Origin: an uncultured Gammaproteobacteria bacterium
Lineage (GTDB): Bacteria > Pseudomonadota > Gammaproteobacteria > Chromatiales > Chromatiaceae
Direction: 5' to 3'
Assembly (NCBI GenBank): GCA_937926265.1
Contig: CALAZS010000094.1
Location: forward strand, 1-9,151
DNA length: 9,151 nucleotides
Numbering within the stretch: position 1 is the first letter of the stretch; each line of letters begins with the position of its first letter. The notes below the pieces were generated by a model. That model was not told where the DNA came from and searched no databases. It saw only the letters and a list, made by a program, of their open reading frames with translations. A program made the position numbers and the translations under genes. Below are positions 1-7,008 of the stretch, one piece after another.

Positions 1-1
1 T

Positions 2-571
2 TTGACCAAGCGAATCATCTGCGGCGTTGACGAAGTAGGGCGCGGTCCACTGGCAGGCCCGGTGGTTGCAGCAGCCGTCATCCTGGACCCTGCAAGGCCA
101 ATCGATGGACTGGCAGATTCAAAAAAACTCAGCGAAAAAAAACGTGAAGCTCTAAACCAGGAAATCCTCGAAAAAGCTTTGGCCTGGAGCATTGCCAGGG
201 CAGATATCCACGAAATCGACCGGCTGAATATTTTGCATGCCTCCCTGTTGGCGATGAAAAGAGCGGTTGAACAATTGTCAGTACAGCCTGAACATGCCAT
301 GATCGATGGCAATAAAATCCCTGAACTGCATTGCTCAGCTGAAGCAGTTGTCGGCGGAGATGACAGCATAGCCTGTATCAGTGCTGCCTCGATTATTGCC
401 AAAGTCTCAAGGGACAGGGAAATGACTGAACTCGATCAAAAATACCCCGGTTATGGCCTTGCAAAGCACAAGGGCTACCCTACAAAACAGCATTTGCTGG
501 CTCTTGAGCAACTCGGGATTACAGAAATTCACCGCCAAAGTTTTGGTCCGGTTAAACGCTTAATAAAATAA
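2..571 (+). CDS. rnhB: Ribonuclease HII
   Basis: RNase HII cuts the RNA strand of RNA-DNA hybrids, removing primers and single ribonucleotides misincorporated into DNA; it is cytoplasmic and needs Mn2+ or Mg2+. The 189 residues cover the whole catalytic domain. The N-terminal GVDEVGRGPLAGP block gives D10 and E11 plus the GRG substrate-sensing motif. D102 lies in IDGN and D120 in GGD just before ISAASIIAKVSRD. These match the E. coli DEDD set (D16, E17, D108, D126) with a constant offset of six. The C-terminal GYGLAKHKGYPT and HRQSFGPVKR motifs are intact. The readable start is a TTG at the second base of the window. The E. coli protein has a few more N-terminal residues, so the true start may lie just outside and the gene may be 5' incomplete here. 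Its stop overlaps the dnaE start by one base (TAATG). Identification is secure; only the start is in doubt. Confidence 0.96.
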   Translation: MTKRIICGVDEVGRGPLAGPVVAAAVILDPARPIDGLADSKKLSEKKREALNQEILEKALAWSIARADIHEIDRLNILHASLLAMKRAVEQLSVQPEHAMIDGNKIPELHCSAEAVVGGDDSIACISAASIIAKVSRDREMTELDQKYPGYGLAKHKGYPTKQHLLALEQLGITEIHRQSFGPVKRLIK

Positions 572-3500
572 TGACTGCTCAATTTGTCCATTTGCATATC
601 CACTCTGAATATTCACTGGTTGACGGTACTGTAAGAATAAATGCGCTGACATCCGCCTGTGCTGAAAATAACATGCCTGCGGTTGCACTAACCGATCGAG
701 CCAATCTGTTTGGTATGGTGAAATTCTACAAGTCAGCTATGGGAGCGGGGATAAAACCCATTATCGGCTCTGAAATCTGGATTCGTGACCAGGAGGATGT
801 CAATAACCCGTTCAGTCTTGTTTTACTGGTCAAAAATGACATCGGTTACAAAAACCTGACAAGGATTATTTCCAGGGCTTATATTGATGGTCAGCACCTT
901 GGGATGGCCATGGTTGATTATGAGTGGCTGACCCCGGAAACCTGTGAGGGATTAATCGCATTATCGGGTGCTGCCGATGGTGATATTGGACGAGCACTGG
1001 TTGCAGGGAATGAAGAACTGGCTCTTTCCAGGCTGGATAACTGGCTTGAAGTTTTTGCAGATAACTTCTACCTGGAATTACAAAGAACCGCGCATGCAGT
1101 TGATGAAAGATGTCTGCATGGTTCGGTAAAGCTGGCTTCAGAAAAACAGGTGCCTGTGGTTGCTACCAATAATGTCCGTTTTTTAAAACAGGATGACTTC
1201 CAGGCCCACGAAATCAGGGTTTGTATTCACGAAGGTCGTACTCTTGATGATCCGCGTCGTCCGAAAAACTTTACTGATCATCAATATCTTCGAACCGCAG
1301 AAGAAATGGTTGAGCTGTTTGCAGATATACCATCAGCCATTGAAAATACTGTTGAAATTGCCAGGCGCTGTTCACTCGAACTGACTTTGGGTAAAAACTT
1401 CCTGCCGGACTTTCCGATTCCTAAAGGTAAAACCGAGGCTGAATTTTTTTCAGATGAATCAAGGGATGGCCTGCAATTTAGACTGGAACAGATATTCCCT
1501 GAAGAGGATACAAGAAAAGCCAATCGCCAGGTTTATGATGAGCGATTGGAGATAGAACTTGATGTTATTAACCAGATGGGATTTCCCGGCTACTTTCTGA
1601 TCGTAGCCGACTTTATCCAATGGGCCAAGGATAACGATATTCCTGTCGGGCCGGGGCGTGGTTCCGGTGCAGGTTCTCTGGTGGCCTATGCTCTAAAAAT
1701 TACCGACCTTGATCCGATCGAACATGAATTGCTGTTTGAAAGATTCCTGAATCCCGAACGTGTTTCGATGCCTGACTTCGACGTTGATTTTTGCATGGAC
1801 AAACGTGACCTGGTCATTGATTACGTGGCACAAAAATACGGCAGGGAGTCTGTGTCGCAAATCATCACCTATGGCACCATGGCAGCCAAGGCTGTTGTGC
1901 GTGATGTTGGCCGGGTGCTTGGTCATCCTTACGGTTTCACCGATCGCGTTGCCAAGATGATTCCTATGGACCTGGGGATAACACTTGATAAAGCCCTCGA
2001 GGAAAGCGAGGAGCTTAAAAATGCCTACGCCAATGACGAGGAAGTCACTGAACTGCTCAATATGGCACTTAAGCTCGAAGGCACCGCCAGAAACGCCGGT
2101 AAACATGCGGGCGGGGTGGTTATATCGCCAACGCTATTAACTGATTTTGCACCGCTTTATTGTGAGCCTGGTGGAGCCAACCTGGTTACCCAGTTCGATA
2201 AAAACGATGTTGAGCAGGTGGGGCTGGTCAAGTTTGACTTCCTGGGTTTGCGGACCCTGACAATTATTGACTGGGCCATTAAAAATGCCAACCGTGACCT
2301 TGCCAAGGCAGGCAATGAGCCAATTGATATTGCGGCCATACCGGTTGATGACAAAGCGTCTTTTGACCTGCTAAAGCGTGGCGAAACTACGGCCGTTTTT
2401 CAGTTGGAATCGCGCGGCATGAAGGAACTGATCAAGAAGCTGCAACCGGATTGTTTCGAGGATATCACCGCTCTGGTTGCGCTTTATCGTCCCGGTCCGT
2501 TGGGTTCAGGTATGGTGGATGACTTTATTGCGCGTAAACATGGAGTGCAGGAAGTGGTTTACCCGCACCCTAAACTGGAAGCGATTCTCAAGCCAACCTA
2601 CGGTGTGATTCTTTACCAGGAGCAGGTAATGCAGATCGCCCAGGTTCTTGCCAGTTACTCACTTGGCGGTGCCGATTTACTCAGACGGGCCATGGGCAAG
2701 AAAAAGCCCGAGGAAATGGAAAAACAGGGCAAGATATTCCTGGAAGGTGCGCTCAAAAATGGTGTGGAGGAAGATACTGCTACGTATATTTTTGACCTGA
2801 TGGCCAAGTTTGCCGGTTATGGTTTTAACAAATCGCATTCAGCGGCATACGCGCTGGTTTCTTATCAGACAATGTGGATGAAAGCGCATTATCCGGCAGC
2901 TTTTATGGCTGCTGTGCTATCCGCGGATATGGATAATACTGACAAAGTAGTCACCCTGATCGAAGAGTGCCGCTCAATGAAACTGGAGGTAAAACCACCC
3001 CAGGTCAATGATTCCGAATACATGTTTACCACCGATGAATCTGGAAGGGTTGTTTATGGCCTGGGTGCTATTAAAGGCGTAGGTGAAGCAGCCATTGAAA
3101 GTATCGTCGAGATCAGAAAACAGGATGGAAACTATAAAGACCTGTTTGATTTTTGCAGTCGGGTTGAACTGAAAAAAGTGAACCGGCGTGTACTCGAATC
3201 ACTGATCAGGGCAGGTGCTCTGGATCAACTGGGTGATAATCGTGCGACGCTGATGGCGCAGTTGCCACTGGCGATTAAAATGGCCGAACAGCACCAGTCG
3301 CTTCAGTCGACCGGACAAAATGACCTTTTTGGTATGGATGACCTTGGAACAGCCAGGCAACCTGATTTGCAGGTTGTGCCTGCGGCTTCTGAAGAGTGGG
3401 ATGAGGATATTCGTTTGCTCGGCGAGAAGCAGACCCTGGGGCTCTACCTGACCGGACACCCGATCGGCCGCTATGAGCATGAGTTGTCGAGTATTGTTAC

Positions 3501-4122
3501 TTCCAGGATCGGCAGCCTGTCAGTTGAAAGATCGGATAACAAGTACCGACGGACACAGCGAGTGGCGATTGCCGGACTGGTGATGGCTGTAATGCGGCGT
3601 CAGACTCAAAAGGGCAGCATGATGGCAAGTGTTCTGCTTGACGATAGGACAGCTAGAATCGAAGTGACGCTGTTTGCCGATGCTTACGATGAATTCAATG
3701 AACTACTGGTTGTAGACAAGGTGCTGGTTGTCGAGGGTAACCTCGCATTTGATGAATATCGTGGTGGTTTGAGTCTACGGGTTGATCGTGTCATGGAAAT
3801 TGAACAAACCCGCGAAATCATGGCAAGCCAGATCACCGTTAAGTTGAATTCCGGGGCTCTTGAGGAAAAAAATCTTCCCCCTCAGGCGGCTGCGGACCAC
3901 CTGGAAACAATTCTTACACCTTATCTTGGGGGAAACTGTATAATCCGTCTAATTATTGAATGTGCATCGGCTAAGTGCCTGATGATTTTAGATAAAAAGT
4001 GGGCTGTATTGCCTAAAGACGAGTTACTTAAAAAGATAGAGCGATTTGCCGGAAACGGTAATTACAGGGTTGGATACCAACCACGTGGCGTAGTTCAGGA
4101 TCAGGCCATGCAATCTCAATAG
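571..4122 (+). CDS. dnaE: DNA polymerase III alpha subunit
   Basis: This is the replicative polymerase (family C) that extends both strands at the fork, working with the beta clamp, clamp loader and epsilon exonuclease. The length of 1183 aa is close to E. coli (1160). The PHP domain occupies about residues 5-270. The palm carries PGRGSGAGSLVAYALK (361-376) and the catalytic aspartates D404 and D406 in PDFDVDF, with the third, D556, in VKFDFLGLRTL. The fingers region has YQEQVMQIAQ, LRRAMGKKKPEEM and GYGFNKSHSAAYALVSYQ. A helix-hairpin-helix lies near 828-850, a beta-clamp motif QNDLF at 916-920, and an OB fold at about 998-1075, followed by a tau-binding-like tail. The PHP site is degenerate: R43 replaces the His of TDHxNLFG, A134 the Cys of ALSGC, and N201/R203 the Asp/His of ATNDxH. 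As in E. coli, intrinsic PHP exonuclease activity is therefore unlikely. The ATG overlaps the rnhB stop and has no clear Shine-Dalgarno, which suggests translational coupling. Confidence 0.99.
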   Translation: MTAQFVHLHIHSEYSLVDGTVRINALTSACAENNMPAVALTDRANLFGMVKFYKSAMGAGIKPIIGSEIWIRDQEDVNNPFSLVLLVKNDIGYKNLTRIISRAYIDGQHLGMAMVDYEWLTPETCEGLIALSGAADGDIGRALVAGNEELALSRLDNWLEVFADNFYLELQRTAHAVDERCLHGSVKLASEKQVPVVATNNVRFLKQDDFQAHEIRVCIHEGRTLDDPRRPKNFTDHQYLRTAEEMVELFADIPSAIENTVEIARRCSLELTLGKNFLPDFPIPKGKTEAEFFSDESRDGLQFRLEQIFPEEDTRKANRQVYDERLEIELDVINQMGFPGYFLIVADFIQWAKDNDIPVGPGRGSGAGSLVAYALKITDLDPIEHELLFERFLNPERVSMPDFDVDFCMDKRDLVIDYVAQKYGRESVSQIITYGTMAAKAVVRDVGRVLGHPYGFTDRVAKMIPMDLGITLDKALEESEELKNAYANDEEVTELLNMALKLEGTARNAGKHAGGVVISPTLLTDFAPLYCEPGGANLVTQFDKNDVEQVGLVKFDFLGLRTLTIIDWAIKNANRDLAKAGNEPIDIAAIPVDDKASFDLLKRGETTAVFQLESRGMKELIKKLQPDCFEDITALVALYRPGPLGSGMVDDFIARKHGVQEVVYPHPKLEAILKPTYGVILYQEQVMQIAQVLASYSLGGADLLRRAMGKKKPEEMEKQGKIFLEGALKNGVEEDTATYIFDLMAKFAGYGFNKSHSAAYALVSYQTMWMKAHYPAAFMAAVLSADMDNTDKVVTLIEECRSMKLEVKPPQVNDSEYMFTTDESGRVVYGLGAIKGVGEAAIESIVEIRKQDGNYKDLFDFCSRVELKKVNRRVLESLIRAGALDQLGDNRATLMAQLPLAIKMAEQHQSLQSTGQNDLFGMDDLGTARQPDLQVVPAASEEWDEDIRLLGEKQTLGLYLTGHPIGRYEHELSSIVTSRIGSLSVERSDNKYRRTQRVAIAGLVMAVMRRQTQKGSMMASVLLDDRTARIEVTLFADAYDEFNELLVVDKVLVVEGNLAFDEYRGGLSLRVDRVMEIEQTREIMASQITVKLNSGALEEKNLPPQAAADHLETILTPYLGGNCIIRLIIECASAKCLMILDKKWAVLPKDELLKKIERFAGNGNYRVGYQPRGVVQDQAMQSQ

Positions 4123-4143
4123 CAGCCATTCCTGATTTTTTTT
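4100..4143 (+). terminator. Weak intrinsic terminator candidate after dnaE
   Basis: ATCAGG (4100-4105) can pair with CCTGAT (4131-4136), and the right arm runs straight into eight T residues (4136-4143). Two G-U pairs can extend the stem outward. The loop is long (25 bases), only a TGC/GCA pairing is visible inside it, and the left arm lies within the last dnaE codons. The layout is that of a Rho-independent terminator but the stem is weak, so at most partial termination between dnaE and accA is expected. Confidence 0.27.
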
Positions 4144-4168
4144 ACAGCCTGTTCTATCCTTATAGAAA
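4141..4168 (+). promoter_or_regulatory. Weak candidate promoter ahead of accA
   Basis: TTTACA (4141-4146) resembles a sigma-70 -35 box. With a 16-base spacer the best -10 is TAGAAA (4163-4168), four of six matches. The nearby TATAGA (4161-4166) fits better but is only 14 bases away. The 65-base dnaE-accA gap leaves room for a dedicated promoter, but the elements are poor and the call is tentative. Confidence 0.2.
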
Positions 4169-4187
4169 CTAAAAACAGAATAAACTC

Positions 4188-5144
4188 ATGGATCTCAATT
4201 TTTTAGAATTTGAACAACCTATCGCTGAACTTGAAGCGAAAATCGAAGAACTTCGGTTATTGGGTAATGACAATGAAATAAATATCCAGGAAGAAATTGC
4301 CAAGCTCAAGGCTAAAAGCAAAACCCTGACCGAGAGCATTTTTTCTTCCCTGACACCCTGGCAGATTTCCCAGCTTGCCCGCCATCCACAAAGGCCTTAC
4401 ACGGAAGACTACGTCAAACTGGTTTTTGATGAATTCCATGAAATGCACGGTGACAGGGCATTCTCTGATGACGCGGCTATCATTGGTGGTTTGGCCCGAA
4501 TAGAGGGACAGTCTGTGATGCTTATCGGTCATCAAAAAGGCCGGGACACCAAGGAAAAAATAAAACGCAACTTTGGTATGCCGCGTCCCGAAGGCTACCG
4601 TAAGGCATTGCGCCTGATGAAAACCGCCGAACGTTTCAGTATTCCAGTGATTACACTCATTGATACTCCGGGGGCTTATCCGGGTGTTGGTGCCGAGGAG
4701 CGTGGCCAGAGTGAGGCCATTGCTCGCAATCTATTGGAAATGGCTGGTCTTAAAACACCGGTTATTGCCACAGTGATCGGTGAGGGTGGTTCAGGAGGAG
4801 CATTGGCAATCGGTGTTGCTGATCGCGTTATGATGCTGCAATACAGTACTTACTCTGTGATATCGCCGGAGGGCTGTGCTTCAATTCTCTGGAAAAGTGC
4901 TGAAAAGGCGGATCTGGCAGCTGAAGCTATGGCAATTACTTCTGACAAACTCAAAGACTTTGAGCTCATTGATCATATTGTGCCGGAACCATTAGGCGGT
5001 GCGCATCGCGATACCGCGCTTGTAGCCGGTAATCTAAAGCAGGCTATCTTGAATGCTCTGGAAGAGTTAAACCGTGAGCCTGTTGATCAATTAATGCAGA
5101 AGCGATACGAGAAGATTATGGCTTACGGTCAGTATAAGTCCTGA
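4188..5144 (+). CDS. accA: Acetyl-CoA carboxylase carboxyltransferase subunit alpha
   Basis: AccA and AccD form the carboxyltransferase that moves the carboxyl group from carboxybiotin on AccB to acetyl-CoA. The malonyl-CoA produced is the committed precursor of fatty acids; the enzyme is cytoplasmic. The length of 318 aa compares with 319 in E. coli. Family blocks appear in order: LNFLEFEQPIAELEAKI at the N terminus (coiled-coil-like), LARHPQRPYTEDYV (63-76), IGHQKGRDTKEKI (113-125), NFGMPRPEGYRKALRLM (128-144), IDTPGAYPGVGAEERGQSEA (158-177), the oxyanion-hole glycine stretch GEGGSGGALAIG (198-209), and QYSTYSVISPEGCASILWKS (218-237). The crotonase-type fold is complete with no missing motif. 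Adjacency to dnaE is the ancestral gammaproteobacterial order. The ATG at 4188 gives an N terminus matching E. coli (M-x-LNFLxFEQPI), although only a weak purine stretch (AAAACAGAA) precedes it. Confidence 0.99.
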   Translation: MDLNFLEFEQPIAELEAKIEELRLLGNDNEINIQEEIAKLKAKSKTLTESIFSSLTPWQISQLARHPQRPYTEDYVKLVFDEFHEMHGDRAFSDDAAIIGGLARIEGQSVMLIGHQKGRDTKEKIKRNFGMPRPEGYRKALRLMKTAERFSIPVITLIDTPGAYPGVGAEERGQSEAIARNLLEMAGLKTPVIATVIGEGGSGGALAIGVADRVMMLQYSTYSVISPEGCASILWKSAEKADLAAEAMAITSDKLKDFELIDHIVPEPLGGAHRDTALVAGNLKQAILNALEELNREPVDQLMQKRYEKIMAYGQYKS

Positions 5145-5156
5145 TATTCCTTTTTT

Positions 5157-5184
5157 GTCATCCCCGTGTAAGCGGGGATCCATT
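5157..5184 (+). repeat. REP-like palindromic element, copy 1
   Basis: The core ATCCCCGTGTAAGCGGGGAT (5160-5179) has seven-base arms, ATCCCCG and CGGGGAT, around a TGTAAG loop. It is flanked by GTC on the left and CCATT on the right. The 6-8-6 layout resembles the neisserial dRS3 repeat (ATTCCC-N8-GGGAAT) and similar GTCATTCCCGC-type palindromes scattered through many proteobacterial genomes. It fills most of the accA-tilS gap and ends exactly at the tilS ATG, so the GGGGA of its right arm lies where a Shine-Dalgarno would be. No T tract follows on either strand, so it is not a normal terminator. A diverged copy lies at 8214-8241 (22 of 28 bases identical). Family membership is inferred from architecture only. 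Confidence 0.7.
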
Positions 5185-6501
5185 ATGCATCAAGTCGAAT
5201 CCATCCTTTCTGAATTTCTGGAAAAACAGCCGGTTTCAGGAAAAATCTTTATCGCATTCAGTGGCGGACTGGATTCCATGTGCCTGTTGCATGCGGCCAA
5301 TAAAATCTTAGGGCATCTCATTGCTGTACATGTAAATCATCAATTGCAGCCAGAAGCGAATGACTGGGAAGCCTTTTGTGAGCATCAGGCTCAATATTAT
5401 CAAATTGATTTTCATGCGCTTAAAATCGAAATCCAGAACCCTGAAAGCAATTTAGAAGCACAGGCTCGTGAAAAGCGTTATCAGGAGATTGCAAAATTGA
5501 TGCAATCCGAAGATGTATTGCTAACAGCCCATCACCTGGATGATCAGGCCGAAACAGTTTTACTGCAGTTGATGCGAGGTTCGGGTGTAGACGGATTATC
5601 TGGAATGCAATCGGTTGCCAATTTTCAGACAGCTAAACTGTACCGTCCATTTTTGGCTGTTTCACGTGATGAACTCGAAGATTATGCGCACAGCAATAAC
5701 CTGAAATGGGTTGAAGACCCTAGTAACCTCGATAATAAATACAGCCGCAATTTTGTCCGTAACCAGGTGATACCATTGCTTACAGACCGCTGGCCGGCGG
5801 CAACTAAAATGCTTGCAAGATCTGCCGTAAATCTTTCAGAAGCTAATGAGCTTGTAAAACATCAAACTCTAGTGGACCTGTCTGTTTGCGAAGGCTCGCA
5901 TAAACACTCAATCGAAATTGAAAAGCTTTTAACGTTTTCACAAGCACGGCAAAACTTTTTATTGAGAGAGTGGTTTATCTTAAATAATTATCAACCGCCA
6001 GAGCGTGAACAATTATCAAAAATCTTTTCTGAAGTTATTGAGGCAAGAGATGATGCTATGCCAGCGCTGAAAACAATGCAGTGGAAAGTGACCAGGTTTA
6101 ATGGTTTCCTGTTTTTGTTACCGGCAATTCTTCCTGAAATTAAAGATAAAATTATTGTTGGTTCTGATCAGTTGAAGTTCCAAGAAATTGAACTGCCATA
6201 TCCAGTGGGAAGACTTGAAATTAAACTGACAGATAATTTTTCTGTTATGCAAAAACGGATATCTATCAAATTTAGATCAGAAGGTGATAGATTCAAATTA
6301 CATGGCCGTAACGGTACCAAAAAATTAAAAAAACTTTATCAGGAATGGCAAATTCCGCCATGGATGCGCAATTACGTCCCTTTGATTTATATTGAGGAAG
6401 AATGTGTTGCGATTGCTGATTATGCTTTGTGTGAATCGGGTTACAGTAATGCTGTTTTGAAAATTACATGGCAACCACCACAGAAACTGGATTGGCGATA
6501 A
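5185..6501 (+). CDS. tilS: tRNA(Ile)-lysidine synthetase
   Basis: TilS uses ATP and lysine to convert C34 of the CAU anticodon of tRNA-Ile2 to lysidine, so the tRNA is charged with Ile and reads AUA; it is essential in most bacteria. With the ATG at 5185 the protein has 438 aa, near E. coli size. The N-type ATP-pyrophosphatase P-loop FSGGLDS is at 25-31, HVNHQL with the downstream W follows, then NLEAQAREKRY, AHHLDDQAETVLLQLMRGSG (115-134) and a YRPFL…VEDPSN…RNxVR block. The C-terminal tRNA-binding domain (about 361-415) carries RSEGDRF, GRNGTKKLKKLYQEWQIPPW and VPLIY. An in-frame TTG at 5155 would add ten residues encoded by the palindrome itself and has no family support, so it was not chosen. 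The gene lies 40 bases after accA, directly adjacent, whereas E. coli has other genes in between. The right arm of the hairpin may mask or supply the ribosome site. Confidence 0.96.
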   Translation: MHQVESILSEFLEKQPVSGKIFIAFSGGLDSMCLLHAANKILGHLIAVHVNHQLQPEANDWEAFCEHQAQYYQIDFHALKIEIQNPESNLEAQAREKRYQEIAKLMQSEDVLLTAHHLDDQAETVLLQLMRGSGVDGLSGMQSVANFQTAKLYRPFLAVSRDELEDYAHSNNLKWVEDPSNLDNKYSRNFVRNQVIPLLTDRWPAATKMLARSAVNLSEANELVKHQTLVDLSVCEGSHKHSIEIEKLLTFSQARQNFLLREWFILNNYQPPEREQLSKIFSEVIEARDDAMPALKTMQWKVTRFNGFLFLLPAILPEIKDKIIVGSDQLKFQEIELPYPVGRLEIKLTDNFSVMQKRISIKFRSEGDRFKLHGRNGTKKLKKLYQEWQIPPWMRNYVPLIYIEEECVAIADYALCESGYSNAVLKITWQPPQKLDWR

Positions 6502-6522
6502 AAAATAAAAGGCTTTTACCAT

Positions 6523-6999
6523 ATGACCAATCACATTCATAAACTGGTATTGAATTTTTTCATTATTGCGTCACTCATTCTGCTTGGTATGGGTGTGTTT
6601 TTGCCAATGATGACGTTGGAGAAATTCTATTTCTTTGAAAACCAGGTATCGCTTTACTCAGCCTTGCAGGACCTGCTGTTTAATAATGAATGGATTTTAT
6701 TCGTTGTTATTTTTATTTTCAGTATTGTTTTTCCAATTATTAAATCCCTTTTTCTATTTCTCGTGGTTAATATGGGGGCTGCCAAGAAACAGGCTTATAA
6801 AACCTTTTTGAAAGTTCTGGCGAGTATAGGCAAGTGGTCGATGCTGGATGTGTTTGTTGTAGCGATATTGTTGGTAACAGTCAAACTGGAAATGATTGCC
6901 AATGTTCAAATACATATCGGAATTTATGCATTTGGTGCTTCTGTAATATTAACCATGGTGTTAACGCAATGGATTCACTTTTTCTATAACAAGTCTTAG
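6523..6999 (+). CDS. Single-module PqiA/LetA family inner-membrane protein
   Basis: This 158-aa protein has four predicted membrane helices (about 11-30, 57-83, 105-120 and 133-152). It carries the PqiA-family signature GKWSMLDVFVVA (103-114) followed by a short loop and an AFGASVILTM helix. In E. coli, PqiA and LetA (YebS) are about 420 aa with two such modules and Cys-rich zinc ribbons, and they partner MCE proteins PqiB/LetB in moving lipids between inner and outer membranes. Here only one module is present, there is no cysteine ribbon, and no MCE-domain gene lies nearby, so the transport role is uncertain. It follows tilS by 21 bases with AAAAGG (6507-6512) ten bases before the ATG, so it is probably co-transcribed. 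The family is recognised with good confidence; the specific function is not known. Confidence 0.85.
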   Translation: MTNHIHKLVLNFFIIASLILLGMGVFLPMMTLEKFYFFENQVSLYSALQDLLFNNEWILFVVIFIFSIVFPIIKSLFLFLVVNMGAAKKQAYKTFLKVLASIGKWSMLDVFVVAILLVTVKLEMIANVQIHIGIYAFGASVILTMVLTQWIHFFYNKS

Positions 7000-7008
7000 T
7001 GTTTTCAA

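Noticed and set aside
1193..3480. Open frames of 60-140 codons inside dnaE on both strands, the longest on the minus strand at 1693-2106
   Set aside because: They lie wholly inside a highly conserved polymerase gene, have no recognisable domain or ribosome site, and are explained by its codon composition.
4257..4535. Minus-strand frame of 92 codons within accA
   Set aside because: It is antisense to conserved accA sequence with no independent support.
5150..5184. The accA-tilS palindrome as a Rho-independent terminator
   Set aside because: On the plus strand no T tract follows the right arm, and the T6 run lies before the hairpin. It is therefore better described as a REP-like element.
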